Of a stretch of DNA of 64,000 nt, positions 33,789-43,081 are shown piece by piece. The translations under genes and the position numbers were made by a program. Source of the DNA: Alphaproteobacteria bacterium (GTDB taxonomy: Bacteria > Pseudomonadota > Alphaproteobacteria > UBA8366 > Aestuariispiraceae); NCBI GenBank assembly GCA_006844765.1, contig SPJV01000077.1, positions 1-64,000 on the forward strand, read 5' to 3'. Position 1 is the first letter of the stretch, and each line of letters begins with the position of its first letter. Below the pieces are notes generated by a model. The model was not told where the DNA came from and did not search any database. It was given only the letters and a program-made list of their open reading frames with translations.

Positions 33789-34586
33789 CTAAACGATAAT
33801 CTGTCCGGTCATATACATGCGTGCCCGACCGGCGATCCGCACTCTGTCACCATCCATCCGGCAATAAAGATCGCCACCGCGTGCGGATACCTGCCGGCAG
33901 TGGAGCGCATTCTTGTCGAGCCGCTCTGCCCAGTAAGGCATAATTGTGCAGTGGGCCGATCCGGTAACGGGGTCTTCCGGGATACCGCCATGCGGCGCGA
34001 AATAGCGGGAGGCCACATCGCATTCATCCCCCGGCGCGGTCACGATCAACCCATCGCTCGGCAGGGCTGCAATGTAGTCGAAATCAGGCTCAAAAGCGCG
34101 GACCGCCGCTTCATCCTTCAGCACCGCCATCATCTTTGTCGCCTTGAGATAAAGCTCGGCCTCCACCCCATGGGCCTCTGCGAAGCCTGCCGGCGGGTCA
34201 ATTGGGCCACCGACCCGCGCCGGAAAGTCCAGTTCCAACAACTCACCATCGCGCCGGACGCTCAAAATGCCGGATTGGGAGCGAAAGCGTAGAACGTCCT
34301 TCGCGAAGCCAAGCTCCCCAAACAACACCGCAGCAGAGGCCAAGGTCGCGTGCCCACACAGATCCACCTCAATCGCCGGGGTGAACCAACGCAGATGATA
34401 GTCAGCATCCGGATCCGCCGAGAGGCGCGTGAAATAAGCGGTTTCCGACAGGTTGTTTTCCATCGCAATCGCTTGCAGCGTTTCGTCATCCAACCATTCA
34501 TGCAGCGGCATAACCGCCGCCGGGTTTCCAGCAAACGCCGTTTCGGCAAAGGCGTCGACTTGATAGATCGGCAATTCGGTCGGCAT
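33789..34586 (-). CDS. PhzF-family isomerase-like protein
   Basis: A 265-residue member of the PhzF/YddE family (two diaminopimelate-epimerase-like halves). IYQVDAFAETAFAGNPAAVM is the standard start, the catalytic Glu lies in MENNLSETAYF, and DLCGHATLASAAVLF and GIPEDPVTGSAHC are the two phosphate-loop-like signatures. The real substrate of most family members is unknown, and phenazine synthesis is not implied. It follows the PLP decarboxylase-like gene on the same strand with a 14-base gap, so it may isomerise the product of that enzyme. Confidence 0.92.
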   Translation of the reverse strand: MPTELPIYQVDAFAETAFAGNPAAVMPLHEWLDDETLQAIAMENNLSETAYFTRLSADPDADYHLRWFTPAIEVDLCGHATLASAAVLFGELGFAKDVLRFRSQSGILSVRRDGELLELDFPARVGGPIDPPAGFAEAHGVEAELYLKATKMMAVLKDEAAVRAFEPDFDYIAALPSDGLIVTAPGDECDVASRYFAPHGGIPEDPVTGSAHCTIMPYWAERLDKNALHCRQVSARGGDLYCRMDGDRVRIAGRARMYMTGQIIV

Positions 34587-34600
34587 GAAAGAATATCCTT

Positions 34601-36028
34601 CTAGCTGAGAAGAGAGGCATAGGCGTCAGAGAGCGCCGTGCAAATGACTGCGACATCCTCATCGCGCGTAATCCAGTTGGAGAAGGCGGCGCGAATACCC
34701 GGCTGACCACCATAGGCACCCGGCGTTACGATGACTTTGCCGCTCCTGTTCACGGCTTCCATCAGGCGAATATTGAAATCACCAGGATCACATCCCTGCG
34801 GCGCGACAGCCTGAAAGCAAACGACATTCAAGCCAACCGGCAGCAACAGCCGGAAATGTTCCTGCGCATCGATCCAATCGCCCAACAGCGCCGCCTGCCG
34901 GCAGTTGGCCCGCACAATCTCCCGCACACCCTCAGCACCATAGGCTTTCAGCGTCATCCATACCGGCAACGCCCGGAAGCGCTGTGACATCTCTGTGCTT
35001 CGATTGACGTAATATGGCAGGTCTGATCCGACATCCAGATAGACCGGCAGCGGTCCGCTCGACCGTTCAAGAACATCGATATGTCGAGTGAAGTAAAAGC
35101 CGCAGTCATAAGGAACGTTAAGCCATTTATGCCCATCCACGGCGATGGAATCCGCCAGTTCCGCTCCCGCCGCCAAATGCGCCATTTCCGGCACCGCGCG
35201 GGCGAAGAGACCGAAGGCACCGTCGACATGCAACCACGCCTCATGCTTCCGGCATACGGCAGCAATTTCCGGCAAATCATCAAAGGCCGTTCCTGTCACG
35301 GTGCCGGCACTGGCGCACACGATCTTTTGCAACTCTGCTGGGGCCTCAGACAGGGCGGCGTCCAAAGCCCCGGCATCCATGGCTTCCGTATCATCGACGG
35401 CACCAACCGCTTGGATCACCTTCGCGCCCAGGCCAATCAGTCTTGCCGCCTTCACAAAGCTGGAATGCGGTGTCGTGCTGAACACCTTGATCGGCGGGCC
35501 GGCAGCGACGCCTTCTTCCGCGATGTCGATACCAGCGCGCTCCCCCGCCCATTGCCGGGCGGCGACAAGGCTCATCAAATTGGCGCCCGTCGCCCCGGTG
35601 GTAAAAGCGCCGTCAAATTCATCGCGCGGCAGGTTGAATAGATCCTTCAGCCAGCCATGCGCTTCAACCGATACAGCAGCAGCCGCGCTGTCACCTGGAA
35701 TGCCGGTGTTCATATCGAAAGCGCTTACCAGCCAATCCGCCGCCAGGGCCGCTGGTGTCGTTCCGCCGGTCACAAAGCCCAGGTAACGCGGCCCGGCGCT
35801 CGCCGAGAACTCCGCGCCATAATCGGCCATCAGATTTTGCATCGCGGCTTCCGCACCGACCCCGCTGTCATCCAGGCGCGATGCCCTAACCGAAACATCC
35901 AAATGACCAACCGGACGCGCCGTCATCTCCCGGCGGGCATCAAGCGCGATGTCCTTCGCCCGAACCAGCACACTGTCCAGGGTGGCCATGTCTCCGGCCA
36001 TCCGGGATTGGGGCTTATCAGTCATCAT
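34601..36028 (-). CDS. PLP-dependent group II decarboxylase-fold protein
   Basis: A protein of about 475 residues with the fold-type I PLP domain of group II (glutamate, tyrosine or diaminobutyrate-like) amino-acid decarboxylases. FTTGATGANLMSLVAAR contacts the cofactor phosphate, HVDGAFGLFAR carries the Asp that pairs with the pyridine N, and VDGHKWLNVPYDCG carries the Schiff-base Lys. RYLGFVTGGTTPAALAADWL matches the N-terminal substrate region. Many relatives are annotated as aminotransferases, and the substrate is unknown. The start at 36025/36028 (two adjacent ATGs) lies inside the end of the dehydratase gene, so the two are translationally coupled. Confidence 0.87.
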   Translation of the reverse strand: MMTDKPQSRMAGDMATLDSVLVRAKDIALDARREMTARPVGHLDVSVRASRLDDSGVGAEAAMQNLMADYGAEFSASAGPRYLGFVTGGTTPAALAADWLVSAFDMNTGIPGDSAAAAVSVEAHGWLKDLFNLPRDEFDGAFTTGATGANLMSLVAARQWAGERAGIDIAEEGVAAGPPIKVFSTTPHSSFVKAARLIGLGAKVIQAVGAVDDTEAMDAGALDAALSEAPAELQKIVCASAGTVTGTAFDDLPEIAAVCRKHEAWLHVDGAFGLFARAVPEMAHLAAGAELADSIAVDGHKWLNVPYDCGFYFTRHIDVLERSSGPLPVYLDVGSDLPYYVNRSTEMSQRFRALPVWMTLKAYGAEGVREIVRANCRQAALLGDWIDAQEHFRLLLPVGLNVVCFQAVAPQGCDPGDFNIRLMEAVNRSGKVIVTPGAYGGQPGIRAAFSNWITRDEDVAVICTALSDAYASLLS

Positions 36029-36998
36029 TGTCTTCTTCTGCAAGGATGGAGAGATAGAGTTCCCGATCAATATTGCCGCCGCTTAAGATCACACCGACTT
36101 TCTTGCCCTGCATGGCGTCACGTTCCGCCATCAGGCCCGCCAGAGGCACCGCCCCCGCGCCTTCCGCGATATTATGAGTATCCCGATAATAGGCGCGCAT
36201 CGCCGCCTTGATCTGGGATTCAGAGACCGTGATGATCCGCTCGGCTCCGGCATTAATCGCCTCGACCGCTTGATCGACCGGCACACGACAGGCAACACCA
36301 TCCGCAAATGTATCGGCGGAATTCGTCGAAACGCCTTTTCCGGCTTCGAAAGACAATTTATACGCCGCCGCATTTTCAGAAACCACGCCGACAACCTTCG
36401 TCGTCAGCCCCAGCGCGTCCCGGGCGCTGATCACACCGCAAATTCCGGATCCCAGCCCAATCGGGACATAAACCGTATCCAGATCGGATGCTGCAGAGAA
36501 GAACTCCAGGCCATAGGTTCCGACACCCTGAACAAGCAAGGGATCGAAACTTGGGAGCATCGCCAAGCCTTCCGCCGCAGCAAGATCGCGGGCATGTTCC
36601 GCAGCTTCCTGGAAGTCATGTCCATGGACGACCAAATCGCCGCCTTGCGCGCGCATCGCGTCGTTCTTCTCGCGGCTATTGCCTTCCGGCACCACGATCT
36701 TAACCTGCGCACCAAAGCGCTTGCATGCCGTCGCGATAGACTGCCCGTGATTGCCGCGCGTCGCGGTGATCAAACCCTGCCGTCCACCGTCCTCGACATA
36801 GTGTTTGATGTAATTCAGCCCCCCCCTGATCTTGAAGGCACCAACCGGGGTGTGATTCTCATGCTTCACCCAAACTTCGCAGCCAAGGCGTTCCGACAAC
36901 AGCGGCCAGACATATTGCGGTGTCCCAGGAAAGATCGCATGAACCGTTTCGGCAGCCGCCTCCAGTTCCGATTTCGATGCAATACCCATGTGTTTCAC
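36018..36998 (-). CDS. Threonine/serine dehydratase-like PLP enzyme
   Basis: A 326-residue fold-type II PLP enzyme. The Schiff-base Lys is Lys56 in GAFKIRGGL, the substrate loop is TATRGNHGQSIA, and GLGSGICGV is the phosphate-binding glycine loop; SGGNID near the C-terminus contacts the pyridine. It lacks the ACT-like regulatory domain of biosynthetic IlvA (about 500 residues), so it is a catabolic-type enzyme acting on threonine, serine or a hydroxy amino acid. It starts a three-gene group with the decarboxylase-like and PhzF genes. With cimA in the window, isoleucine need not depend on it. Confidence 0.9.
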   Translation of the reverse strand: MKHMGIASKSELEAAAETVHAIFPGTPQYVWPLLSERLGCEVWVKHENHTPVGAFKIRGGLNYIKHYVEDGGRQGLITATRGNHGQSIATACKRFGAQVKIVVPEGNSREKNDAMRAQGGDLVVHGHDFQEAAEHARDLAAAEGLAMLPSFDPLLVQGVGTYGLEFFSAASDLDTVYVPIGLGSGICGVISARDALGLTTKVVGVVSENAAAYKLSFEAGKGVSTNSADTFADGVACRVPVDQAVEAINAGAERIITVSESQIKAAMRAYYRDTHNIAEGAGAVPLAGLMAERDAMQGKKVGVILSGGNIDRELYLSILAEEDNDD

Positions 36999-37209
36999 CC
37001 CTGTCTTTGTCGTTCGTCGCTATCAAAGTCGCTTTGCGCGATCAGAATGTGCCATCAGAGTTATAGTGCCGGACACGGCCCCTTCCAGGTGCTCACTATT
37101 GTTCGCGCTTCCGGATGATGTCTCGTGTCAAACTCAAGCTCAAACGCTGAAGCAGCCGGCCCCGGTTTCCGCGCATTGAACCAGGACCGGCCGCCTACGT
37201 GACCCGAGA

Positions 37210-37512
37210 CTAACTGGGCCAGCGTTGCGAAGCCAGCGTCGCGCGATCATCCACGACGCGGGCGATAACCTCATCGAAATCGGCACGGGTTCGACCGATA
37301 TCCTTCAGCATGCGATCATCCAGGTTCCGGATAGACGCACGCATATCGTTCTGCTCCTGCCAGCGGCGAAGGACGGCAAAAAGCCAGCGCAGGCCGACAA
37401 TACCGACAGTGCCATTGCCATGAACCGCAGCTTTCGCTGCGCCTGGCCGCCCGGAGCGATCCGTTCCCCCGAAGAGGGCGAACCAACCGGGCAATTTTGA
37501 AATTGTACTCAT
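37210..37512 (-). CDS. DUF1127-domain protein
   Basis: A 100-residue protein whose C-terminal half holds the DUF1127 core RASIRNLDDRMLKDIGRTRADFD, preceded by a hydrophobic stretch (VGIVGLRWLFAVLRRW). Small DUF1127 proteins of Rhizobiales have been linked to RNA turnover and phosphate or other stress responses; larger forms such as this one are uncharacterised. The ATG follows GGAGATATTGT. It is divergent from a MocR regulator with about 165 bases between the two starts. Confidence 0.88.
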   Translation of the reverse strand: MSTISKLPGWFALFGGTDRSGRPGAAKAAVHGNGTVGIVGLRWLFAVLRRWQEQNDMRASIRNLDDRMLKDIGRTRADFDEVIARVVDDRATLASQRWPS

Positions 37513-37596
37513 ACAATATCTCCTTTAATGCCCAGGTGAGACTTGATTGTCTCGATCCAATATGTGTATTGTATCTCTCTCAGGGTCAATTTCTAT

Positions 37597-37613
37597 ATTG
37601 TCACCATGACAAT
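37597..37613 (+). promoter_or_regulatory. Palindrome in the DUF1127-MocR intergenic region
   Basis: ATTGTCA (37597-37603) and TGACAAT (37607-37613) are perfect 7-base inverted arms with the spacer CCA. Two looser ATTGTA/TACAAT elements lie nearby (37508-37517 and 37567-37574). The position between divergent genes suggests an operator, possibly of the MocR protein itself. Confidence 0.5.
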
Positions 37614-37679
37614 TTAGGGCATCAATTGAAGCAATTCGGGACAGGCAGGCTGCATTGTCTCTATTTAGAAAGGCACATT

Positions 37680-39113
37680 ATGCGCGAATTGAGTTGGACA
37701 CCCGATCTGACAGGAGCGAGCGGCCCGAAATACAAGGCAATCGCCGATGCCATCATGCAGGATGTCGAATCCGGCGCGCTGAAGCCGGGTGCCAAACTTC
37801 CCCCGCAGCGCGAACTTGCCTGGCATCTGGGCGTCACAGTCGGAACCGTTACCCGCGGTTATCGCGAAGCGGAGCTCCTGGGCGCAGTCGCAGGTGAAGT
37901 CGGGCGTGGGACCTATGTTCGCGCAACCCGTCACCACAATCGGCGCCCTGACAGGCTGTTGTCGGACTGGCACACAGTGGAAACAGCACAGCCGGAAGAC
38001 CCCAGCGCCCCGATCAACATGCATTTCAACTTTCCGCCACCCGGGCGAGAAGAAGCAGCGACCCGCGATACTCTCCGTCACCTGGCGGACAGCCCAGTGC
38101 TCGCTCCCATGCTTGCCTACAAATCGCCTGCAGGCGAACCGGATCAATCCACAGCGGCGATCAAATGGATCGAAAAACGCGGGCTCAACGCAACACAAGA
38201 TCAAGTCGTCACCACCGCCGGTGCCCATAATGGTATTCTCGTCACCCTCGCCAGTCTGGCCAAGCCAGGTGCCCGTATTCTCACTGAGTCCCTCTGCTAT
38301 CCCGGCCTATTGTCCATCGCGCGGATGTTGGGACTGGAATTAATACCGGTCGCGATGGATGAAGAAGGACTAGCGCCCGATGCCCTGCAAGAGGCACTGC
38401 AGCAGACAGCCAAGGTCGCGGCGATCTACTGTGTGCCAACGCTGCAAAATCCGACCAATCGCACGATGTCGGAGAACCGGCGGATTGAAATCGCTGCTGT
38501 TGCCCGCACCGCCGGCGTGCCGCTGATTGAGGACGACATTTTCGGCATGCTCCCTGAAGAAGCGCCGGGCGCCCTCACCCGGCATTATCCGGAAGGCGGG
38601 TTCTATGTCACCTCTATCTCAAAGACCTTGTCGCCCGGGCTCCGCGTTGGTTTTGTCAAATCTCCTGAACAGCATCGTGACAAGGTCGCTGCCGCTGTCA
38701 GGGCGAGCGCCTGGATGGCCTCCCCCCTCACCGTCGGGATCGCCGCCGATTGGATCATGAGCGGTGAAGCAGATGCTATCCTGGCAGAACGCCGCCAGTT
38801 GGTGAAGGCGCGCCACGCCCGAGCGCGAGCAGCCTTGGACGGGCAGACATTCGATATGCCCGATGGCGCGCTGCATGCCTGGCTCCACCTGCCGGAGCCA
38901 TGGCGGGCCAGCCAATTCGTCGCGGCTGCATCGGAAGCGGATGTCGTGCTCTCCGCCGCCCATGCTTTCACCATCGGTCGCGGCCAAAACCCCCATGCCG
39001 TCCGCGTGTGCCTGGGCCCGCCGAGCAGTGCCGACCGAACAGAAGACGCCCTCCGCCGTCTCTCCCAAATTCTGGAAACTCAAGACCCCCTGAAAGACGT
39101 CCATGTGATGTAA
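37680..39113 (+). CDS. MocR-type transcriptional regulator (GntR HTH fused to aminotransferase domain)
   Basis: A 477-residue PLP-binding regulator. ATG 37680 is chosen because AAAGG lies six bases upstream and the fold starts at once; the longer open frame has no ribosome site. A winged GntR helix-turn-helix (about 15-80: YKAIADAIMQDVESGAL, LPPQRELAWHLGV) is joined to an aminotransferase class I domain (about 110-477) with the cofactor segments PTLQNPTNRTM, EDDIFGML and the Schiff-base Lys in SISKTLSPGLRVGF. MocR proteins sense amino acids or vitamin B6 through PLP. The palindrome upstream is a candidate operator. The target may be the divergent DUF1127 gene. Confidence 0.94.
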   Translation: MRELSWTPDLTGASGPKYKAIADAIMQDVESGALKPGAKLPPQRELAWHLGVTVGTVTRGYREAELLGAVAGEVGRGTYVRATRHHNRRPDRLLSDWHTVETAQPEDPSAPINMHFNFPPPGREEAATRDTLRHLADSPVLAPMLAYKSPAGEPDQSTAAIKWIEKRGLNATQDQVVTTAGAHNGILVTLASLAKPGARILTESLCYPGLLSIARMLGLELIPVAMDEEGLAPDALQEALQQTAKVAAIYCVPTLQNPTNRTMSENRRIEIAAVARTAGVPLIEDDIFGMLPEEAPGALTRHYPEGGFYVTSISKTLSPGLRVGFVKSPEQHRDKVAAAVRASAWMASPLTVGIAADWIMSGEADAILAERRQLVKARHARARAALDGQTFDMPDGALHAWLHLPEPWRASQFVAAASEADVVLSAAHAFTIGRGQNPHAVRVCLGPPSSADRTEDALRRLSQILETQDPLKDVHVM

Positions 39114-39219
39114 GGCCCATCTTTCCTGCGTATATTTCAGGATAGCTTTCTTCGTGCCACCACCTCGTCTATGGTCGCGCCGGCTTAAAAACGAGCCAGA
39201 TCAAGCAACGGAGAGAGAT

Positions 39220-39915
39220 TTGAAGCAGATCCGTAAATTGCCCATCGCCGCTCTTGTTCTGAGCGCTGCTTTTCTGACCGCAGGCCCTTCCGGGCAATCA
39301 CAAGCGGCAGATGAGCTTGCGACACAGGACCAGAAATTCAGCTATGCGATAGGCGTCCAAATCGGTCAGGCCATGAAGCAGCGGGGCTATGCGTCGACGA
39401 TTGACCTCGACGCGGTACACCTCGCCTTGGAAGATGTCCTTCAAGGCCGGGACCTTAAACTCAATGAAGAACAACGCGCGGCGGTTATTTTCGCCGTCCA
39501 ACAGGTAGCAGCAACGACAATGGCAAATGAACGACTGGCAGCAGGCCAAAAATTCCTGAAAGAAAACGGCGCGCGCGACGGGGTCACAACCCTGGACAGC
39601 GGCCTGCAGTATGAAGTCCTGGCAGATGGGGACGGCAAGCAGCCGACCACATCCGACACGGTCAAACTGCATTACGAAGGCAAGCTGATCGACGGGACCG
39701 TCTTCGACAGCTCTTATCAGCGCAATGAGATGGCGGAATTCCCCGTCGGTGGCCTGATCCCAGGCTTTACCGAAGCGCTTTTGGCGATGAAAACCGGGTC
39801 GAAATGGCGGGTCTACATCCCCTCCGAGCTGGGCTATGGCCAGCAAGGCGCTGGGCGCGACATCGGCCCGAACGAAGTGCTGATTTTCGATATTGAGCTT
39901 TTCGCGATCAAATAA
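39220..39915 (+). CDS. FKBP-type peptidyl-prolyl cis-trans isomerase, exported
   Basis: A 231-residue Mip/FkpA-like protein. The start is TTG 39220, because GGAGAG directly precedes it and a signal peptide follows (LPIAALVLSAAFLTAG, cleavage near residue 30); the ATG-like alternatives upstream lack a ribosome site. The N-terminal dimerisation helices (about 35-115: YAIGVQIGQAMKQRG) lead to the FKBP domain (about 125-231) with DTVKLHYEGKLIDGTVFDSSY, VGGLIPGFTEALLAMKTGSKW and IPSELGYG, the active-site set. It should assist folding in the periplasm. A strong terminator follows. Confidence 0.93.
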   Translation: MKQIRKLPIAALVLSAAFLTAGPSGQSQAADELATQDQKFSYAIGVQIGQAMKQRGYASTIDLDAVHLALEDVLQGRDLKLNEEQRAAVIFAVQQVAATTMANERLAAGQKFLKENGARDGVTTLDSGLQYEVLADGDGKQPTTSDTVKLHYEGKLIDGTVFDSSYQRNEMAEFPVGGLIPGFTEALLAMKTGSKWRVYIPSELGYGQQGAGRDIGPNEVLIFDIELFAIK

Positions 39916-39946
39916 GGATCAGCGATAGCAAGACTGTAAAGAAATT

Positions 39947-39975
39947 GGGGGGCATCATTCGGTGCCCCCCTTTTT
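39947..39975 (+). terminator. Intrinsic terminator after the FKBP gene
   Basis: GGGGGGCA (39947-39954) pairs perfectly with TGCCCCCC (39963-39970) across an 8-base loop, followed by TTTTT (39971-39975). It lies 32 bases after the FKBP stop and before the convergent ilvD. Confidence 0.92.
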
Positions 39976-40005
39976 CTGATCCGCAGAAATCGGCTCAGCC
40001 GCTCG

Positions 40006-41874
40006 CTATTCTGCGGCTAAGGGTGTCTTGCGGTCGTCTTCTTCGCCCGGTAGCTCCCGAACCGCACCGCGTGCCGCCGAGGTGGCGAAAGCCGCATAGG
40101 CCTTAAGCGCCCGGCTGACCTTGCGGGTCCGCGGCTTGGCCGGCTTCCAGCCTTCCGCATCACGGGTCTTGCGGCGCTCTGCCAGGACTGAGGCTTCCAC
40201 AGCAAGATTGATGGTCCGGCCCGGAATATCGATTTCAATCAAATCGCCTTCCTCAACCAAACCGATCGTACCACCCTCCGCCGCTTCCGGCGAAACATGA
40301 CCGATGGATAGACCGGAAGAACCGCCGGAGAAGCGACCATCCGTTATCAACGCACAAGCCTTACCCAGTTTCATAGATTTCAGATAACTGGTGGGATAGA
40401 GCATTTCCTGCATACCCGGCCCGCCGCGTGGTCCTTCATAGCGGACGATCACCACGTCCCCTTCCTTGACATCCCCCCCCAAGATTCCGGCGCACGCCGC
40501 ATCCTGGCTTTCGAAGATCTTCGCCGGACCGGAGAACTTCAGGATCTCCTTATCAACGCCCGCTGTCTTCACGATGCAACCATCTTGAGCGAGATTGCCG
40601 AACAGGACCGCGAGGCCGCCATCCTGACTCATCGCCTTTCCGCCCGCCCGGATGCATCCATTCTCCCGATCCGTATCAAGAGTGGAATAGAGCCGCTCCT
40701 GAGAGAACGCCTGGGTCGTGCGCACCCCACCCGGAGCCGCACGATAGAAGGTTTGAATCTCTTCGCTCGGCTGGCGCATGACATCATAAGTATCAATCGC
40801 ATCCCCGAGTGTCGGGATATGCACGGTCGGCAGGTCACGATGGATCAGATTGATCCGATCAAGTTCTGCCAGGATGCCGATGATCCCGCCGGCGCGATGC
40901 ACATCTTCCATGTGGTAGAGTGGCGTCGAGGGCGAAACCTTGCACAGATGCGGGGTTGATCGGCTCAAGCGGTCGATATCCGTCATTGTAAACGGAATTT
41001 GACCTTCCTCCGCCATGGCCAGTAGATGCAGGACCGTGTTGGTCGATCCACCCATCGCGATATCCAGGCGCATGGCATTCTCGAACGCCTTGAAGCTGGC
41101 GATTGAGCGTGCCGTGACCGGCTCGTCATTTTCATAGTGGCGGCGGGTCAACTCGACAATGGTCCGCCCCGCCTTCTTGAAAAGCTCCTCGCGGAAGGTG
41201 TGGGTTGCCAAAAGCGAACCATTCCCCGGCAGAGCCAGCCCCAAAGCCTCGGCAAGGCAATTCATCGAATTCGCCGTAAACATTCCGGAACAAGAACCGC
41301 ATGTTGGGCAAGCGGAGCGTTCGAATTTGGCGACAGTCTCGTCATCATTCGCAGGATTGGCGGCTTCCACCATCGCGTCGATCAAATCGACCATCCGCTC
41401 CCCATCCTTGAGGATGACCTTCCCTGCTTCCATCGGTCCGCCGGAGACGAAAACCGCCGGAATATCGAGCCGCATTGCCGCCATCAGCATGCCCGGGGTG
41501 ATCTTGTCGCAATTGGAGATACAGACCATCGCATCCGCGCAATGGGCGTTTACCATATACTCGACCGAATCCGCGATCAGCTCCCGGCTGGGCAAGCTGT
41601 AGAGCATGCCGTCATGGCCCATCGCGATCCCATCATCGACCGCAATCGTATTGAATTCCTTCGCAACGCCACCGGCAGCCTCGATTTCGCGCGCGACCAG
41701 TTGGCCCATGTCTTTCAAGTGGACATGGCCCGGCACAAATTGCGTAAAGCTGTTCACGACTGCGATAATCGGCTTGCCGAAGTCATCATCGGTCATACCG
41801 GTCGCACGCCACAAACCGCGTGCACCAGCCATGTTGCGTCCGTGGGTCGATGTCTTTGAGCGATAGTCGGGCAT
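40006..41874 (-). CDS. ilvD: Dihydroxy-acid dehydratase
   Basis: A 622-residue iron-sulfur dehydratase of the common pathway to isoleucine, valine and leucine. Cluster ligands are Cys122 (CISNCDKITPGM) and Cys195 (CPTCGSCSGMFTANSMNC); the C-terminal block has ITDGRFSGGSSGLSIGHVSPEA. ATG 41874 (MPDYRSKTSTHGRN) is the family start, with AGGGAG about ten bases upstream; the frame extends 12 codons further without support. Length equals the E. coli enzyme. It is a single gene. Together with cimA it makes two isoleucine-pathway genes in the window, though not in one operon. Confidence 0.97.
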   Translation of the reverse strand: MPDYRSKTSTHGRNMAGARGLWRATGMTDDDFGKPIIAVVNSFTQFVPGHVHLKDMGQLVAREIEAAGGVAKEFNTIAVDDGIAMGHDGMLYSLPSRELIADSVEYMVNAHCADAMVCISNCDKITPGMLMAAMRLDIPAVFVSGGPMEAGKVILKDGERMVDLIDAMVEAANPANDDETVAKFERSACPTCGSCSGMFTANSMNCLAEALGLALPGNGSLLATHTFREELFKKAGRTIVELTRRHYENDEPVTARSIASFKAFENAMRLDIAMGGSTNTVLHLLAMAEEGQIPFTMTDIDRLSRSTPHLCKVSPSTPLYHMEDVHRAGGIIGILAELDRINLIHRDLPTVHIPTLGDAIDTYDVMRQPSEEIQTFYRAAPGGVRTTQAFSQERLYSTLDTDRENGCIRAGGKAMSQDGGLAVLFGNLAQDGCIVKTAGVDKEILKFSGPAKIFESQDAACAGILGGDVKEGDVVIVRYEGPRGGPGMQEMLYPTSYLKSMKLGKACALITDGRFSGGSSGLSIGHVSPEAAEGGTIGLVEEGDLIEIDIPGRTINLAVEASVLAERRKTRDAEGWKPAKPRTRKVSRALKAYAAFATSAARGAVRELPGEEDDRKTPLAAE

Positions 41875-41967
41875 TGTTGGGAACTCCCTACAGTGTCTTT
41901 TGTTCTTCAAACGCGCGGAGACTAGCCCAAACGCGCTGGATTTGCCACATGATGTCGTTTCACAAGT

Positions 41968-42954
41968 TCATTGCCTGAGCCAAGCCAGATAATCGGCGAG
42001 ACTTTCTTCAATGGGTATTGGAGACCAACCCGTTTCCTTATGAAGCCTGGTGATATCATAGGCACCCCATCGGGCCGTTGTCAGATTAGGGTCGCCTACG
42101 AGATCAGCCTCTTCTGAGGCGGCCTCCTCCCATTCAAACCCTGAAACTAGGGCCTGCACATGGGCAATCAACTGCCGATGCGTCACAGTTTGTCCATACG
42201 CGATATTGTAAACGGGTTGAGTGGGACCCGGATGTACCAGCAAGCCAAGGATAGCCCGCGCCACACAGCCGGCGTGGATAAAGTCTCCCACCGCGTCAGG
42301 CGCATCGACGGATAAGACCCGCCCCTCTAAGGCCGCCTGCAGGATGCGCATCGGAACACAGCGCACGGCACGGTGCGGCGTCTCACGATCCATCGGCCCA
42401 TAGACACCGGATAACCGGACCGAAACCGCGCTCAAACCAAATTGCTGGGCGGTCTGCGTGGTCACCATCTCACCCAGATATTTGGTCACCCCGTAGAAAC
42501 CATCCGGATCAACAGGCCCCTCTTCCGAGATCACGGCGGGGCCATGATTGGCATAAACAGAGCCGGACGACACATTGATGAACCGCTGAATACCCTTTCG
42601 GGCTTGGGCCCAGGCCAGTAGATCGACCGTGCCGTCCATATTGCCCTTCAGCGCCGGTAGCATTCCGGAGAGCCCGGCGCCGCCTTCCGCCAATCGGTTC
42701 ATCGATGTCACCGCAGCCCCATGCACCACATGGGTTATGTGATCAGGCAGCGCGTTCAGCGCCGCAGCATCGGTCGTCAACGCTTGAACATGATGGATTC
42801 GCTCGCCCCTGCCCTCGAACCATCGCGCCGCGGCAGCATCGAAAGGCGATGGATCCAGAAGGAGAAGGGTATTCCCCGGCTCCGCATCCAGCCACTGTCG
42901 CGCGACATGGCTCATCACGAAACCCAGGCCGCCGGTCACCAATAGTGTCGGCAT
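41968..42954 (-). CDS. NAD-dependent epimerase/dehydratase-family protein
   Basis: A 328-residue extended SDR. The cofactor loop is TGGLGFVMSHVA (GxxGxxx with Met), followed by HVVHGAAVTS and the catalytic Ser region VSSGSVYANHG; the YxxxK is intact (FYGVTKYLGE). VRLSGVYGPMDRETPHRAV binds the substrate side. Such enzymes act on nucleotide sugars or related carbonyl compounds; the exact reaction is not recognisable. It is 39 bases downstream of tRNA-Pro on the same strand, so it may be read from the tRNA or merR promoter. Confidence 0.88.
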   Translation of the reverse strand: MPTLLVTGGLGFVMSHVARQWLDAEPGNTLLLLDPSPFDAAAARWFEGRGERIHHVQALTTDAAALNALPDHITHVVHGAAVTSMNRLAEGGAGLSGMLPALKGNMDGTVDLLAWAQARKGIQRFINVSSGSVYANHGPAVISEEGPVDPDGFYGVTKYLGEMVTTQTAQQFGLSAVSVRLSGVYGPMDRETPHRAVRCVPMRILQAALEGRVLSVDAPDAVGDFIHAGCVARAILGLLVHPGPTQPVYNIAYGQTVTHRQLIAHVQALVSGFEWEEAASEEADLVGDPNLTTARWGAYDITRLHKETGWSPIPIEESLADYLAWLRQ

Positions 42955-42993
42955 CTCCTTGATCTCTCCATCAGGCTGAGTGGGGGTGAAAAA

Positions 42994-43070
42994 TGGTCGG
43001 AGCGGCAGGATTTGAACCTGCGACCTTCCGCCCCCCAGACGGGTGCGCTACCAGGCTGCGCCACGCTCCG
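42994..43070 (-). tRNA. tRNA-Pro (anticodon GGG)
   Basis: Read on the minus strand, this is a 77-base cloverleaf including an encoded CCA end. The acceptor arms CGGAGCG and CGCTCCG are fully paired, the D-arm contains AGCCTGGTA, the anticodon loop is CTGGGGG with GGG at positions 34-36, and the T-arm contains GGTTCAAATCC. The pattern GCGCAGCCTGGTAGCGCA is typical of bacterial proline tRNAs. Confidence 0.95.
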
Positions 43071-43081
43071 AAACCTTAGAA

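Noticed and set aside
33789..34586. Phenazine biosynthesis cluster
   Set aside because: Only a PhzF-family protein is present; none of the other phz genes occur, and PhzF homologues are widespread outside phenazine producers.
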